33,736 nucleotides of DNA from positions 1 through 33,736 of the forward strand of contig DLAC01000036.1 of the NCBI GenBank assembly GCA_002493865.1. The letters are read 5' to 3'. Shown here in pieces: positions 22,371-29,399 of this stretch. Position 1 is the stretch's first letter. Each line of letters starts with the position of its first letter. The DNA comes from Caryophanales bacterium UBA7057 (GTDB lineage: Bacteria > Bacillota_I > Bacilli_A > RF39 > UBA660). Made by a program: the position numbers and the translations under genes. The notes under the pieces were generated by a model. It was not told the origin of the DNA and ran no database searches. It saw nothing but the letters and a program-made list of their open reading frames with translations.

Positions 22371-23189
22371 ATGAGAGTAGAAGATTTAATTGTATATGGA
22401 AAAAGTAAAGTACATTCAGAGCATGCCAAAATGTTACTAGCAGCCTTATTAAATGTAAATTCATTAGAACTATTAAATTACTTAGATCAAGAAGTACCAG
22501 AAGAAATAGAAAAAAAATTCAAAGAGAAGTTAGCAGAACTCGTAAAAAATCGCCCAATTCAATATGTGATTGGAAACGTAAATTTCTATGGAGAGGAATT
22601 CTTAGTCAACGAATCGACGTTAATCCCAAGATTTGAAACAGAAGAACTCGTAGAAAACACAATAATGTATTTAGATGAATTCTTTGAAGATAAAAATTTA
22701 AAAGTAATAGATTTAGGAACAGGGACAGGTTGTATTGGACTTACCCTAAAAAAACTCATTCCAAGTCTTGATATGACACTAGTAGATATCAGTGACAATG
22801 CCCTAGAAATGGCAAGACAAAATCAAGAAAAAAAGGGATTAGATGTAACAATCATTAAAAGTAACTTTCTAGAACAAGTCTCTGGTCCCTTTGATATCAT
22901 CATTAGTAATCCGCCATACATCAAAGAGGGGGAGGAAATTGAATCGATTGTCAAAGAAAACGAACCATCTCTCGCACTATATGGTGGAAAAGATGGATTA
23001 GATTGTTATCGAACCATTCTCAATCAATGTAAAAGTAAATTGAATCCAAAATTCATGATTGCCTTTGAAATTGGATGCAATCAAAGAGAAGAATTACTAA
23101 AACTAATTCATCAAGAATTAGGGAATGTCAAAGTCATTTGTAAGAAAGATTTAAGTAATCGTGATCGTATGATATTTATTTTTTCTTAA
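22371..23189 (+). CDS. prmC: Release factor glutamine methyltransferase PrmC
   Basis: The 272-aa SAM-dependent enzyme methylates the GGQ glutamine of RF1/RF2. The N-terminal helical domain precedes a Rossmann domain with DLGTGTGCIGLTLKK (about 117-131) and the catalytic NPPY (180-183) in IIISNPPYIKEGEEI. The AUG follows AAGAGGTAA. The prfA-prmC pair is conserved, and spoIIR directly downstream matches B. subtilis. A possible attenuating hairpin lies after the stop. Confidence 0.96.
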   Translation: MRVEDLIVYGKSKVHSEHAKMLLAALLNVNSLELLNYLDQEVPEEIEKKFKEKLAELVKNRPIQYVIGNVNFYGEEFLVNESTLIPRFETEELVENTIMYLDEFFEDKNLKVIDLGTGTGCIGLTLKKLIPSLDMTLVDISDNALEMARQNQEKKGLDVTIIKSNFLEQVSGPFDIIISNPPYIKEGEEIESIVKENEPSLALYGGKDGLDCYRTILNQCKSKLNPKFMIAFEIGCNQREELLKLIHQELGNVKVICKKDLSNRDRMIFIFS

Positions 23190-23215
23190 ATAAAGTGAAT
23201 AAAATTAAAAAAAGG

Positions 23216-23243
23216 AATCCACTATGTTATAGAAAGGTGGATT
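23216..23243 (+). promoter_or_regulatory. Hairpin that includes the spoIIR ribosome site
   Basis: AATCCAC (23216-23222) pairs with GTGGATT (23237-23243). The 3' arm carries part of the spoIIR Shine-Dalgarno AAAGGTGG (23233-23240), and T-rich sequence follows up to the AUG. It could terminate prmC transcripts and hide the spoIIR ribosome site in read-through mRNA. Confidence 0.45.
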
Positions 23244-23248
23244 TTCTT

Positions 23249-23782
23249 ATGAAAAAAATAATACCAATTCTTAGTATTTTAATGCTTTTATCTTTCGGGG
23301 GTAAAAAAGAAGAACAAATAATCATTCCAAAAGAGGCAATCCGTTTTCGAGTGATTGCAAATAGTGATAGCAAAGAAGATCAACAAGTAAAAATGAATGT
23401 GAAAAAGGGAATTCAGAAAGAATTATATGAATCCGTAAAAGATGCAAAAACAATTATGGAAGCGAGAAATATTACTCAAGAAAAACTAGGAGATTATCAA
23501 GTATTAGTTCAAAGTCTTCTAAAAGAACAAAATCAAAAAGATACAAAGGTAGATATCAATTATGGACAAAATTATTTCCCAGAAAAAGAATACCAAGGAG
23601 TCATCTACCCAGAAGGATACTATGAGTCCTTAGTAATTACTTTAGGAAATGGTCTTGGAAAAAATTGGTGGTGTGTGTTATTCCCTCCGCTTTGTTCTTT
23701 AGAAGCAGAAAGTAAAGAGCAGGCATCTGAAGTAGAATACAAGTTTTTTATCAAAGATTTAATAGATAAATATTTAAAATAA
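23249..23782 (+). CDS. spoIIR: Stage II sporulation protein R
   Basis: The product is 177 aa. The start at 23249, 8 nt after AAAGGTGG, gives a signal peptide or membrane anchor (KKIIPILSILMLLSF) at the very N-terminus. The family signature is clear: IRFRVIANSDSKEDQQVK (about 32-49), YFPEKEYQG, VIYPEGYYESL and NWWCVLFPPLCSLE. SpoIIR is made in the forespore and secreted into the intermembrane space, where it triggers SpoIIGA to process pro-sigma-E in the mother cell. It lies after prmC as in B. subtilis. I found no convincing sigma-F promoter. Confidence 0.95.
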   Translation: MKKIIPILSILMLLSFGGKKEEQIIIPKEAIRFRVIANSDSKEDQQVKMNVKKGIQKELYESVKDAKTIMEARNITQEKLGDYQVLVQSLLKEQNQKDTKVDINYGQNYFPEKEYQGVIYPEGYYESLVITLGNGLGKNWWCVLFPPLCSLEAESKEQASEVEYKFFIKDLIDKYLK

Positions 23783-23835
23783 AAGTGACAAAATTTCTTC
23801 TATCAATTATAATAAAAGCAGTGAGGGGGAATTTT

Positions 23836-24582
23836 ATGACAAGAATGAATATGCATATCCATTCAGAATACTCTTGGGATTCAAAAATGAAACTAAAGGA
23901 TATTGCCAAAATCTTAGTAGAGCATGGAATTCGATATGCCGCAATTACAGATCATGTAGAGTTTGATCGTGAAGATATAATGTTTGTACGAAGAAAATTT
24001 TCACAAAGAGATCATGAAATGAATGAGATAAATAAGCAGTATGAAGGCAGATTAAAATTATTAAAAGGAGTAGAAATATCAGAACCAGATTTGTATCCAG
24101 AACAAGTAAAAACCTTAATTGATGTCTTTGACTTTGATTTCGTCATGGGAAGTATTCATGATATACCAAATTTAAAAACTTCAAAAAATAGAAAATATGT
24201 AACTTACCTCTACTATCAAAGAATGTTAAAAATGATAGAGGCTGGGAATATTGATGTCGTAGGACATTTAGATTACATTAATAAATATTATCACGGGGAT
24301 TATTCAGATTTTAATCAAGTAACAGAGGTACTGCATGCGATTAAGGAGCATGACCAAATAATAGAAGTCAATACTTCTGCAGAAAGAAGGGCAGGCCTAA
24401 ACTTATTCCCTAGTATGGATAAAATTTGTCGTTATAAACTAGTTTCAGATTATGTAACGATTGGAACAGATGCCCATCGAGAAAATGAACTTGTAGATAA
24501 TTTAGAGTCCGCAGAATACCTATCGGAGAAAATCGGATTACAACCTGTGATTTTCGAAAAAAGAAAGAAAATTGTGTTATAG
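23836..24582 (+). CDS. PHP-domain phosphoesterase (histidinol-phosphatase-like)
   Basis: The product is 248 aa. The AUG at 23836 is 6 nt after GAGGGGG; the in-frame GTG at 23785 is rejected. Metal ligands of the PHP fold are all present: HIH (7-9), TDH (about 38-40), the Glu of GVEIS, the His of SIHD, the His of GHLD and the final DAH. It resembles HisK/HisJ-type histidinol phosphate phosphatases and other PHP phosphoesterases, but no his gene is nearby, so the substrate is open. It is the first of two tandem PHP genes; the second is degenerate. Confidence 0.9.
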   Translation: MTRMNMHIHSEYSWDSKMKLKDIAKILVEHGIRYAAITDHVEFDREDIMFVRRKFSQRDHEMNEINKQYEGRLKLLKGVEISEPDLYPEQVKTLIDVFDFDFVMGSIHDIPNLKTSKNRKYVTYLYYQRMLKMIEAGNIDVVGHLDYINKYYHGDYSDFNQVTEVLHAIKEHDQIIEVNTSAERRAGLNLFPSMDKICRYKLVSDYVTIGTDAHRENELVDNLESAEYLSEKIGLQPVIFEKRKKIVL

Positions 24583-24602
24583 GAAGTAGGGGAAACAAGA
24601 AA

Positions 24603-25355
24603 ATGATAAAGGCCGATATGCATGTACATTCTAAATATTCGCATGAATCTAATATGGAGTTAGAACAAATCACAGAACTTTTTTTAGAAAAAGGAATTCA
24701 CTACGTAGGAATTGCAGATAGTGTAGACTTGGAACGTGAAAATATAGAAGATGTGATTGAAAGATTTCAAATTAGAAATGCTAAAATTGATCAGTTAAAT
24801 GAAAAGTATGAAGGAAAAATTACCTTACTAAAGTCTGCTGAAATTGGGGAACCTTACCTATATCAGGAAGAAATAAAAAGGTTAGATGAATTAGATTTTG
24901 ATTATACAGTAGGAGTAATTCGTCCATTTAGTGGTGGAGATAAAGTAAAATTAACAACCGGAGAAAGGACCACGAAAGAATACTATCAAAAGATTTTAAA
25001 AATGATCGAAGCAGGTAACGTAGATGTAATTCGTCATTTAGATTTGATTGATGCGTACTTTGGAAAAGACTATAGTGCACTAAAACAAATATCAGAAGTA
25101 ATGCATGCATTAAACGATTCCCATCAATCTTTAGAAATTAGTCCTTTTATCAGGAAGAAAACGATAGAATTCTATCCTTCTATTCAAAAATTATGCTTCT
25201 ATCGATTAAAATGTGAAGATGCAAGAGTGATCATTGGAAGTGATACACACCGTCCAGAAGAACTTCCAAAAAACTTGGATGATATAGAATATGCTTGTAC
25301 AGAAATTGGTCTTGTTCCAGGAATATATCAAAAAAGAAAATTTGAAAGAATTTAA
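24603..25355 (+). CDS. Degenerate PHP-domain protein, tandem duplicate
   Basis: The 250-aa product is clearly homologous to the preceding one along its whole length (DMHVHSKYSHESNMEL, ILKMIEAGNVDVIRHLDLI, VIIGSDTHR). Several metal-ligand positions have changed. TDH is replaced by ADS, SIHD by VIRP (His lost), and EVNTSA by EISPFI. The two His of HVH, the Glu of SAEIG, the HLD and the final DTH are kept. It probably binds fewer metals and may be inactive or altered in specificity. The AUG at 24603 follows AGGGGAAAC. It is followed by the mntP-associated terminator. Confidence 0.88.
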   Translation: MIKADMHVHSKYSHESNMELEQITELFLEKGIHYVGIADSVDLERENIEDVIERFQIRNAKIDQLNEKYEGKITLLKSAEIGEPYLYQEEIKRLDELDFDYTVGVIRPFSGGDKVKLTTGERTTKEYYQKILKMIEAGNVDVIRHLDLIDAYFGKDYSALKQISEVMHALNDSHQSLEISPFIRKKTIEFYPSIQKLCFYRLKCEDARVIIGSDTHRPEELPKNLDDIEYACTEIGLVPGIYQKRKFERI

Positions 25356-25356
25356 A

Positions 25357-25389
25357 CCTCTTACATATCCTTAAGTAGGAGGCTTTTTT
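25357..25389 (+). terminator. Terminator-like hairpin containing the mntP ribosome site
   Basis: CCTCTTAC (25357-25364) pairs with GTAGGAGG (25375-25382) with one G-T pair, across a 10-nt loop. A C and six T follow, and the mntP AUG begins immediately at 25390. The 3' arm contains the Shine-Dalgarno AGGAGG. Confidence 0.65.
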
Positions 25390-25920
25390 ATGTCATTAGG
25401 AATTCTATTTTTAATTGCAGTAGGTCTTAGTATGGATGCCTTTTCTTTGGCTTTAATTTATGGTACCTTGAATATGGAAACAAAGTATCATAATTTAATG
25501 AGTATTTTTGTTGGACTTTTCCATTTTTTTATGCCACTTTTTGGATACTTTGTTGGTAAAGTAATCTTTTCCTTTTTACCAATTTCTCCAGAGATTGTTG
25601 CAGGGGTTATTTTTATTGCTTTATCGGTTGAAATGCTTCTATCCTTAAAAAAAGAAGAACAATTAAAGCTATTAGAGAACACAGTATCCATTTGTCTTTT
25701 TGCATTCACCGTTAGTATTGATAGTTTTAGTATTGGAATTGGACTAGGAAACTTAACAGAAAATATTGTACTAGCAGCAATTATATTTTCTTTGACGAGT
25801 GCAATATTTACGTATCTTGGAGTGAAACTTGGAGACATTCTCGTAAAAAAGTTTGGTAATATCGCAACACTCCTCGGAAGTATGATTTTATTTATGTTAG
25901 GACTTCATTATATTTTTTAA
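25390..25920 (+). CDS. mntP: Manganese exporter MntP
   Basis: The product is 176 aa with six hydrophobic segments. Family motifs are GLSMDAFSLAL (about 12-22), the GLFHFFMPLFGYFVG stretch and the mirrored TVSIDSFSIGIGLG (about 108-121), each with the Asp residues needed for Mn2+ transport. Position after spoIIR matches B. subtilis ywlD (mntP). The AUG at 25390 is 8 nt after AGGAGG, which lies in a hairpin. No yybP-ykoY manganese riboswitch can be seen; the leader is only a few bases long. Confidence 0.93.
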   Translation: MSLGILFLIAVGLSMDAFSLALIYGTLNMETKYHNLMSIFVGLFHFFMPLFGYFVGKVIFSFLPISPEIVAGVIFIALSVEMLLSLKKEEQLKLLENTVSICLFAFTVSIDSFSIGIGLGNLTENIVLAAIIFSLTSAIFTYLGVKLGDILVKKFGNIATLLGSMILFMLGLHYIF

Positions 25921-25980
25921 CGATTTTACACAGAAAAAGGTAAAAATTCACACGATTTTACTTACTTTCTATAGTAAATA
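25921..25980 (+). repeat. CGATTTTAC repeats and short dyads upstream of fba
   Basis: CGATTTTAC occurs at 25921-25929 and again at 25953-25961, 32 bases (three helical turns) apart. TTTTAC and GTAAAA form a dyad across 25924-25946, and TTACT/AGTAA (about 25961-25976) forms another. These could be operator half-sites for the fba promoter. Confidence 0.3.
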
Positions 25981-25989
25981 TGGTATATT
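25981..25989 (+). promoter_or_regulatory. Extended -10 promoter of fba
   Basis: TGG followed by TATATT (25984-25989), 39 bases upstream of the AUG. The -35 is weak. Confidence 0.45.
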
Positions 25990-26028
25990 AAAAATGAAAA
26001 GAGATAAGTTCTAAGAAAGAGGGATAAA

Positions 26029-26868
26029 ATGTTAGGTAACAGTAAGGAAATACTTTTAGATGCGAAGAGAAATCATTATGCAGTTCCTCATTTTAATATC
26101 AATAATCTAGAATGGACTAAGTATATTTTAGAAGAGATGGAAATGCTTCAAAAACCTTTGATTTTAGGAGTGAGTGAAGGCGCCATTCAATATATGGGTG
26201 GATTTCAGGTAGTTAGTAACTTAGTAAAAGGATTGATAGAAGATTTAAATATTACGATTCGCGTTTCTTTGCACTTAGATCATGGGACAAGCTTTGAAAC
26301 TTGCAAAAAGGCGATTGATTCTGGCTTTACTTCAGTGATGATTGATGCTTCGAAAAAGCCCCTCAAGGAAAATATTGAAATTACAAAGCAAGTAGTAGAA
26401 TATGCGCACTCTAAAGGTGTAACCGTAGAAGCAGAAGTGGGGCATATTGGTGGGAGTGAGGACGGGATTCCATCTTCTTCGACCAATGCACGATTAGATG
26501 AATGTATTCGATTGATTGAAGAAACAGGAATTGATTCCTTAGCGCCCGCTCTTGGAAGTGTTCATGGATTGTATCATGGAGAACCAAACTTAGATTTTGA
26601 AACCATGAAAGAAATATCGGAGCATGTTGATATTCCTCTCGTATTACATGGAGGGACAGGCATTCCAGATGATCAAATTAAAAAAGCCATTTCCTGTGGA
26701 ATCAATAAGATCAATATCAATACAGAACTTCAAATTGCTTGGTATCAGGAAGTAAAAAAATTTATAGAAAAAAACAATAGCTATGATCCTAGAAAAGTAA
26801 TTGGTAGTGGAGAAAAAGCAATCAAAGAAAAAGTTAGGGAAAAAACAGAAATGTTTATGAACCGATAG
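26029..26868 (+). CDS. fba: Class II fructose-bisphosphate aldolase
   Basis: The 279-aa zinc enzyme cleaves fructose-1,6-bisphosphate (or a related bisphosphate such as tagatose-1,6-bisphosphate) to dihydroxyacetone phosphate and an aldehyde. Catalytic Asp84 and zinc His85 are in HLDHG. EAEVGHIGG, the HGLYHG motif (about 178-183) and the HGGTG zinc/substrate motif (about 208-212) are intact. The N-terminal YAVPHFNINN is typical. The AUG follows AGAGGGA. It is followed by murA after 46 bases, the fbaA-murA association of Bacillota. Which bisphosphate it uses cannot be told. Confidence 0.94.
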   Translation: MLGNSKEILLDAKRNHYAVPHFNINNLEWTKYILEEMEMLQKPLILGVSEGAIQYMGGFQVVSNLVKGLIEDLNITIRVSLHLDHGTSFETCKKAIDSGFTSVMIDASKKPLKENIEITKQVVEYAHSKGVTVEAEVGHIGGSEDGIPSSSTNARLDECIRLIEETGIDSLAPALGSVHGLYHGEPNLDFETMKEISEHVDIPLVLHGGTGIPDDQIKKAISCGINKININTELQIAWYQEVKKFIEKNNSYDPRKVIGSGEKAIKEKVREKTEMFMNR

Positions 26869-26885
26869 AAAAAAGAAAAATACAA

Positions 26886-26891
26886 TATAAT
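26886..26891 (+). promoter_or_regulatory. -10 element of murA
   Basis: A TATAAT (26886-26891) within TACAATATAAT just after the fba stop, with no good -35 visible. Confidence 0.4.
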
Positions 26892-26914
26892 AGAAGAACA
26901 TACTGGAGGTATTT

Positions 26915-28168
26915 ATGAAAGTATTAGAAATAAATGGAGGAAAAACACTAGAAGGAACAATTCGAATTAGTGGTTCTAAAAATTCATCGGTTGCATTAAT
27001 ACCAGCAGCCATTCTAGCAGATAGCGAAGTAACCATCTGTAATGTACCGGAAATTACAGATACGGATGCTTTAACAGAAATTTTAAATTACTTAGGGGCA
27101 AATGTAAAAAGGGCAAGTGAAAGTATTGTCATTGATCCAAGCACCATTGTAAATAAAGAAATTCCAGAAGAAATGTCGAGTAAGTTACGTGCATCTTACT
27201 ACTTTATGTCAGTTCTTTTAGCAAAATTTGGACATGTAGAAATGCATTTTCCAGGAGGATGTTCCATTGGAGCAAGACCGATTGATCAAACCTTAAAAGG
27301 ATTTAAAGCATTAGGTGCCACCATTTCTGAAGAAGAAGACCGCTATATCATTGACGCTGACAAATTAACAGGTGCCCATGTTTATTTAGATATGCCAAGT
27401 GTTGGTGCTACGATTAATACGATGCTAGTTGCCGTAAAAGCCCATGGGAAAACAATTATCGAAAATGCCGCAAAAGAACCAGAAATTGTAAATGTAGCGA
27501 CCTTTTTAAACAACATGGGAGCAAAAATTACAGGAGCAGGAACCAGTGAGATTAAAATTACAGGGGTAGAAAAACTAGAAGGATGTTATACAGAAGTAAT
27601 TCCTGATAGAATTGAAACGGGTACTTATATCATCGCAGGAGCTCTGATGGGAAATCATTTAAAAATTGACAATATCATCCCCGAACACGTAGAAATGCTC
27701 ATTTTAAAAATGCAAGAAATGGGAGTGGATATAGAGGTTGGCCCAGACTTTGTAATTGTATCAAAAACAGAATCTTTACATCCTGTAAAAATAAAAACAC
27801 AAGGATATCCTGGATTTGCAACCGATCTTCAACAACCTGTAACGGTGTTACTGACACAATGTGAAGGGGATTCTATTCTAGAAGAAACAGTTTATGAAAA
27901 CCGTTTTAAAAATGTTCCATACTTAAATCAAATGGGTGCCAATATTGAAGTCTTTGAAAAGAAAATCAAAATTCATGGATTAACCCCTTTACAAGGAGAA
28001 AAAGTAGAAGCCACCGATTTAAGAGCGGGGGCCTGTCTCGTATTAGCTGGTCTTATTGCAGATGGAATTACTACTATTTCAAACATCGGGCCAGTACTAA
28101 GAGGATATGAACACCTAGTAGAAAAGCTAACAGATGTTGGTGCAAGTATTTCCTTAAAAGAAGTCTAA
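26915..28168 (+). CDS. murA: UDP-N-acetylglucosamine 1-carboxyvinyltransferase
   Basis: The 417-aa cytoplasmic enzyme transfers enolpyruvate from PEP to UDP-GlcNAc, the first committed step of peptidoglycan synthesis and the fosfomycin target. Lys22 (SGSKN) and the catalytic Cys116 in GGCSIGARP are present, so it should be fosfomycin-sensitive by this criterion. DRIETGTYI and FATDLQQP are also typical. The AUG follows TGGAGG by 7 nt. It is followed by a strong terminator. B. subtilis has two MurA proteins; fba-murA resembles the murAB location. Confidence 0.96.
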   Translation: MKVLEINGGKTLEGTIRISGSKNSSVALIPAAILADSEVTICNVPEITDTDALTEILNYLGANVKRASESIVIDPSTIVNKEIPEEMSSKLRASYYFMSVLLAKFGHVEMHFPGGCSIGARPIDQTLKGFKALGATISEEEDRYIIDADKLTGAHVYLDMPSVGATINTMLVAVKAHGKTIIENAAKEPEIVNVATFLNNMGAKITGAGTSEIKITGVEKLEGCYTEVIPDRIETGTYIIAGALMGNHLKIDNIIPEHVEMLILKMQEMGVDIEVGPDFVIVSKTESLHPVKIKTQGYPGFATDLQQPVTVLLTQCEGDSILEETVYENRFKNVPYLNQMGANIEVFEKKIKIHGLTPLQGEKVEATDLRAGACLVLAGLIADGITTISNIGPVLRGYEHLVEKLTDVGASISLKEV

Positions 28169-28190
28169 AAAATAAAATTAAGAATAAACT

Positions 28191-28217
28191 AAGAATAGAG
28201 AAATCTATTCTTTTTTT
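28191..28217 (+). terminator. Terminator after murA
   Basis: AGAATAG (28192-28198) and CTATTCT (28205-28211) form a 7-bp stem with a 6-nt loop and an immediate T run. The ribosome site GGAGG of the next gene starts at 28218, right after the last T. Confidence 0.85.
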
Positions 28218-28227
28218 GGAGGTATGG

Positions 28228-28959
28228 ATGAAAAAGCATTATAAACTTCTTTTTATGGTACTTATTTTAGTTTTTGTATTTAGTATCTATCACTTATTTC
28301 CAAAACAAAAACTAAATTATATTGCACTAGGAGATTCTGTTGCAGAAGGGAGAAACCCCTATGGAGAAACAGGGTTCAGCTATGCAGATTTTTTTTACGA
28401 AAGGTTAAATCAGGAAGGAAAAATCAAAGACTATAAAAAAGAGTATAGTCATAGTGGTTATACAACAACGGATGTAATCAATGACATCATTCGAAGTGGA
28501 GATATTAAAAGAGATTTAAGAGAATCTGATTTAGTAACGATATCTATTGGTGCGAATGACTTTTTGGACTCTCTAGACTTAAAAAATGTGAATTTAGATA
28601 ATATAGATTTATATAAGAAAAATATGAAATCCATATTCCCCAATATTGATCAATGTATCAAGGAAGTTAGAAAATATGCGAAGAATAAAATCTATATCAT
28701 CGGTTATTATAATCCACTCCCATTTTTATACAATTTAGGAAGTGAGAAAATAGATGCATTGTTTCATTCTGTAGATCAAGCCTATCAAACGATTGCAGAT
28801 AAATATGACTGCGTTTATATTTCCAATTATGAATTATTTAAAGAGCACCCAGAATACTTACCTAACCCAATGGATATTCATCCAAATTTAAAGGGGTATG
28901 AAGCTATGGCTGATGCGCTTTATGAAGAATATCAACGTCAAAAGGCGAAAAAGTATTGA
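28228..28959 (+). CDS. SGNH/GDSL-type hydrolase with N-terminal membrane anchor
   Basis: The product is 243 aa. The start at 28228 is 5 nt after GGAGG; the UUG at 28216 overlaps the terminator, and an out-of-frame AUG at 28224 stops after a few codons. A signal-anchor helix occupies about 5-24. SGNH blocks are visible: GDSVAEG (about 40-46, nucleophile Ser), GAND (about 115-118), and DIHPNLKGY near the C-terminus carrying the catalytic Asp and His. It is an extracellular esterase or lipase-like enzyme of the YpmR type; possible substrates are lipids or cell-wall acetyl groups. Confidence 0.88.
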   Translation: MKKHYKLLFMVLILVFVFSIYHLFPKQKLNYIALGDSVAEGRNPYGETGFSYADFFYERLNQEGKIKDYKKEYSHSGYTTTDVINDIIRSGDIKRDLRESDLVTISIGANDFLDSLDLKNVNLDNIDLYKKNMKSIFPNIDQCIKEVRKYAKNKIYIIGYYNPLPFLYNLGSEKIDALFHSVDQAYQTIADKYDCVYISNYELFKEHPEYLPNPMDIHPNLKGYEAMADALYEEYQRQKAKKY

Positions 28960-28984
28960 AAAAGTTTAAAAAGTTTGTTACAAT
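28956..28984 (+). promoter_or_regulatory. Promoter of rpmE
   Basis: -35 TTGAAA (28956-28961), overlapping the preceding stop codon, 17 bases, -10 TACAAT (28979-28984) with TGT before it (extended). Confidence 0.7.
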
Positions 28985-28990
28985 AGTCTC

Positions 28991-29070
28991 GCATTTAATT
29001 ACTATGTCCCAAAGAGGTCATGGCGAAGAAAAGGCTCTATTATCCCTAGAATCTAGGAGGAAAGGAGAAT
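28991..29070 (+). promoter_or_regulatory. rpmE: Candidate L31 leader
   Basis: The expected start at about 28991 leaves a leader of roughly 85 nt, long for this compact genome. It ends in a hairpin, CCTAG with CTAGG (about 29045-29057), whose 3' side runs into AGGAGG (29055-29060), with a second ribosome site AAAGGAG at 29061-29067. L31 leaders that regulate rpmE are known in Bacillota. I cannot confirm a match by eye. Confidence 0.35.
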
Positions 29071-29075
29071 TTTAT

Positions 29076-29294
29076 ATGAAAAAAGGAATTCATCCAGAAA
29101 TGAAAGAAGCAACAATTACTTGTGCTTGTGGTGAAACTTTTAAGGCAATGTCTACAAAAGATGAAATCAATGTTGAAGTTTGTTCAAAATGTCATCCATT
29201 TTATACTGGAAAACAAACAAGAGCATCTAAGACTGGACGTGTAGAAAGATTCAACCAGAAATTTGGATTCAATCAAGAAGATAAAGCTGCATAG
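29076..29294 (+). CDS. rpmE: Ribosomal protein bL31, zinc-binding form
   Basis: The 72-aa large-subunit protein forms the B1b bridge with the small subunit. The start at 29076 follows AAAGGAG by 8 nt; the longer in-frame reading is in the leader. It starts MKKGIHPEM and carries the four zinc cysteines C16, C18 (CAC) and C36, C39 (CSKC), making it the C+ form, which can act as a zinc store. HPFYTGKQ and the R-rich GRVERFNQKF end are typical. The stop codon lies in the loop of its terminator. Confidence 0.96.
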   Translation: MKKGIHPEMKEATITCACGETFKAMSTKDEINVEVCSKCHPFYTGKQTRASKTGRVERFNQKFGFNQEDKAA

Positions 29295-29308
29295 GCTTTA
29301 TTTTTTCT
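29281..29308 (+). terminator. Terminator overlapping the rpmE stop codon
   Basis: ATAAAGC (29281-29287) and GCTTTAT (29295-29301) form a 7-bp stem, with the UAG stop in the 7-nt loop and a T run following. Confidence 0.85.
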
Positions 29309-29314
29309 TTTCAA

Positions 29315-29344
29315 TTGATACAAAATTTAATTCTATGATATAAT
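29315..29344 (+). promoter_or_regulatory. Promoter of the 199-aa protein gene
   Basis: -35 TTGATA (29315-29320), 18 bases, -10 TATAAT (29339-29344) preceded by TGA. A strong match. Confidence 0.65.
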
Positions 29345-29399
29345 AAAAAACATTAGTTGGATGGCTGATGAAATATAATAGAGAAAAGAGGATCGATAT

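Noticed and set aside
23160..23250. Sigma-F promoter for spoIIR
   Set aside because: I looked for a GTATA-like -35 and a GGnRAnAnT -10 at about 15-16 bases and found no acceptable pair.
25340..25390. Manganese (yybP-ykoY) riboswitch before mntP
   Set aside because: The space between the PHP gene and mntP is only 34 bases and lacks the two-arm architecture.
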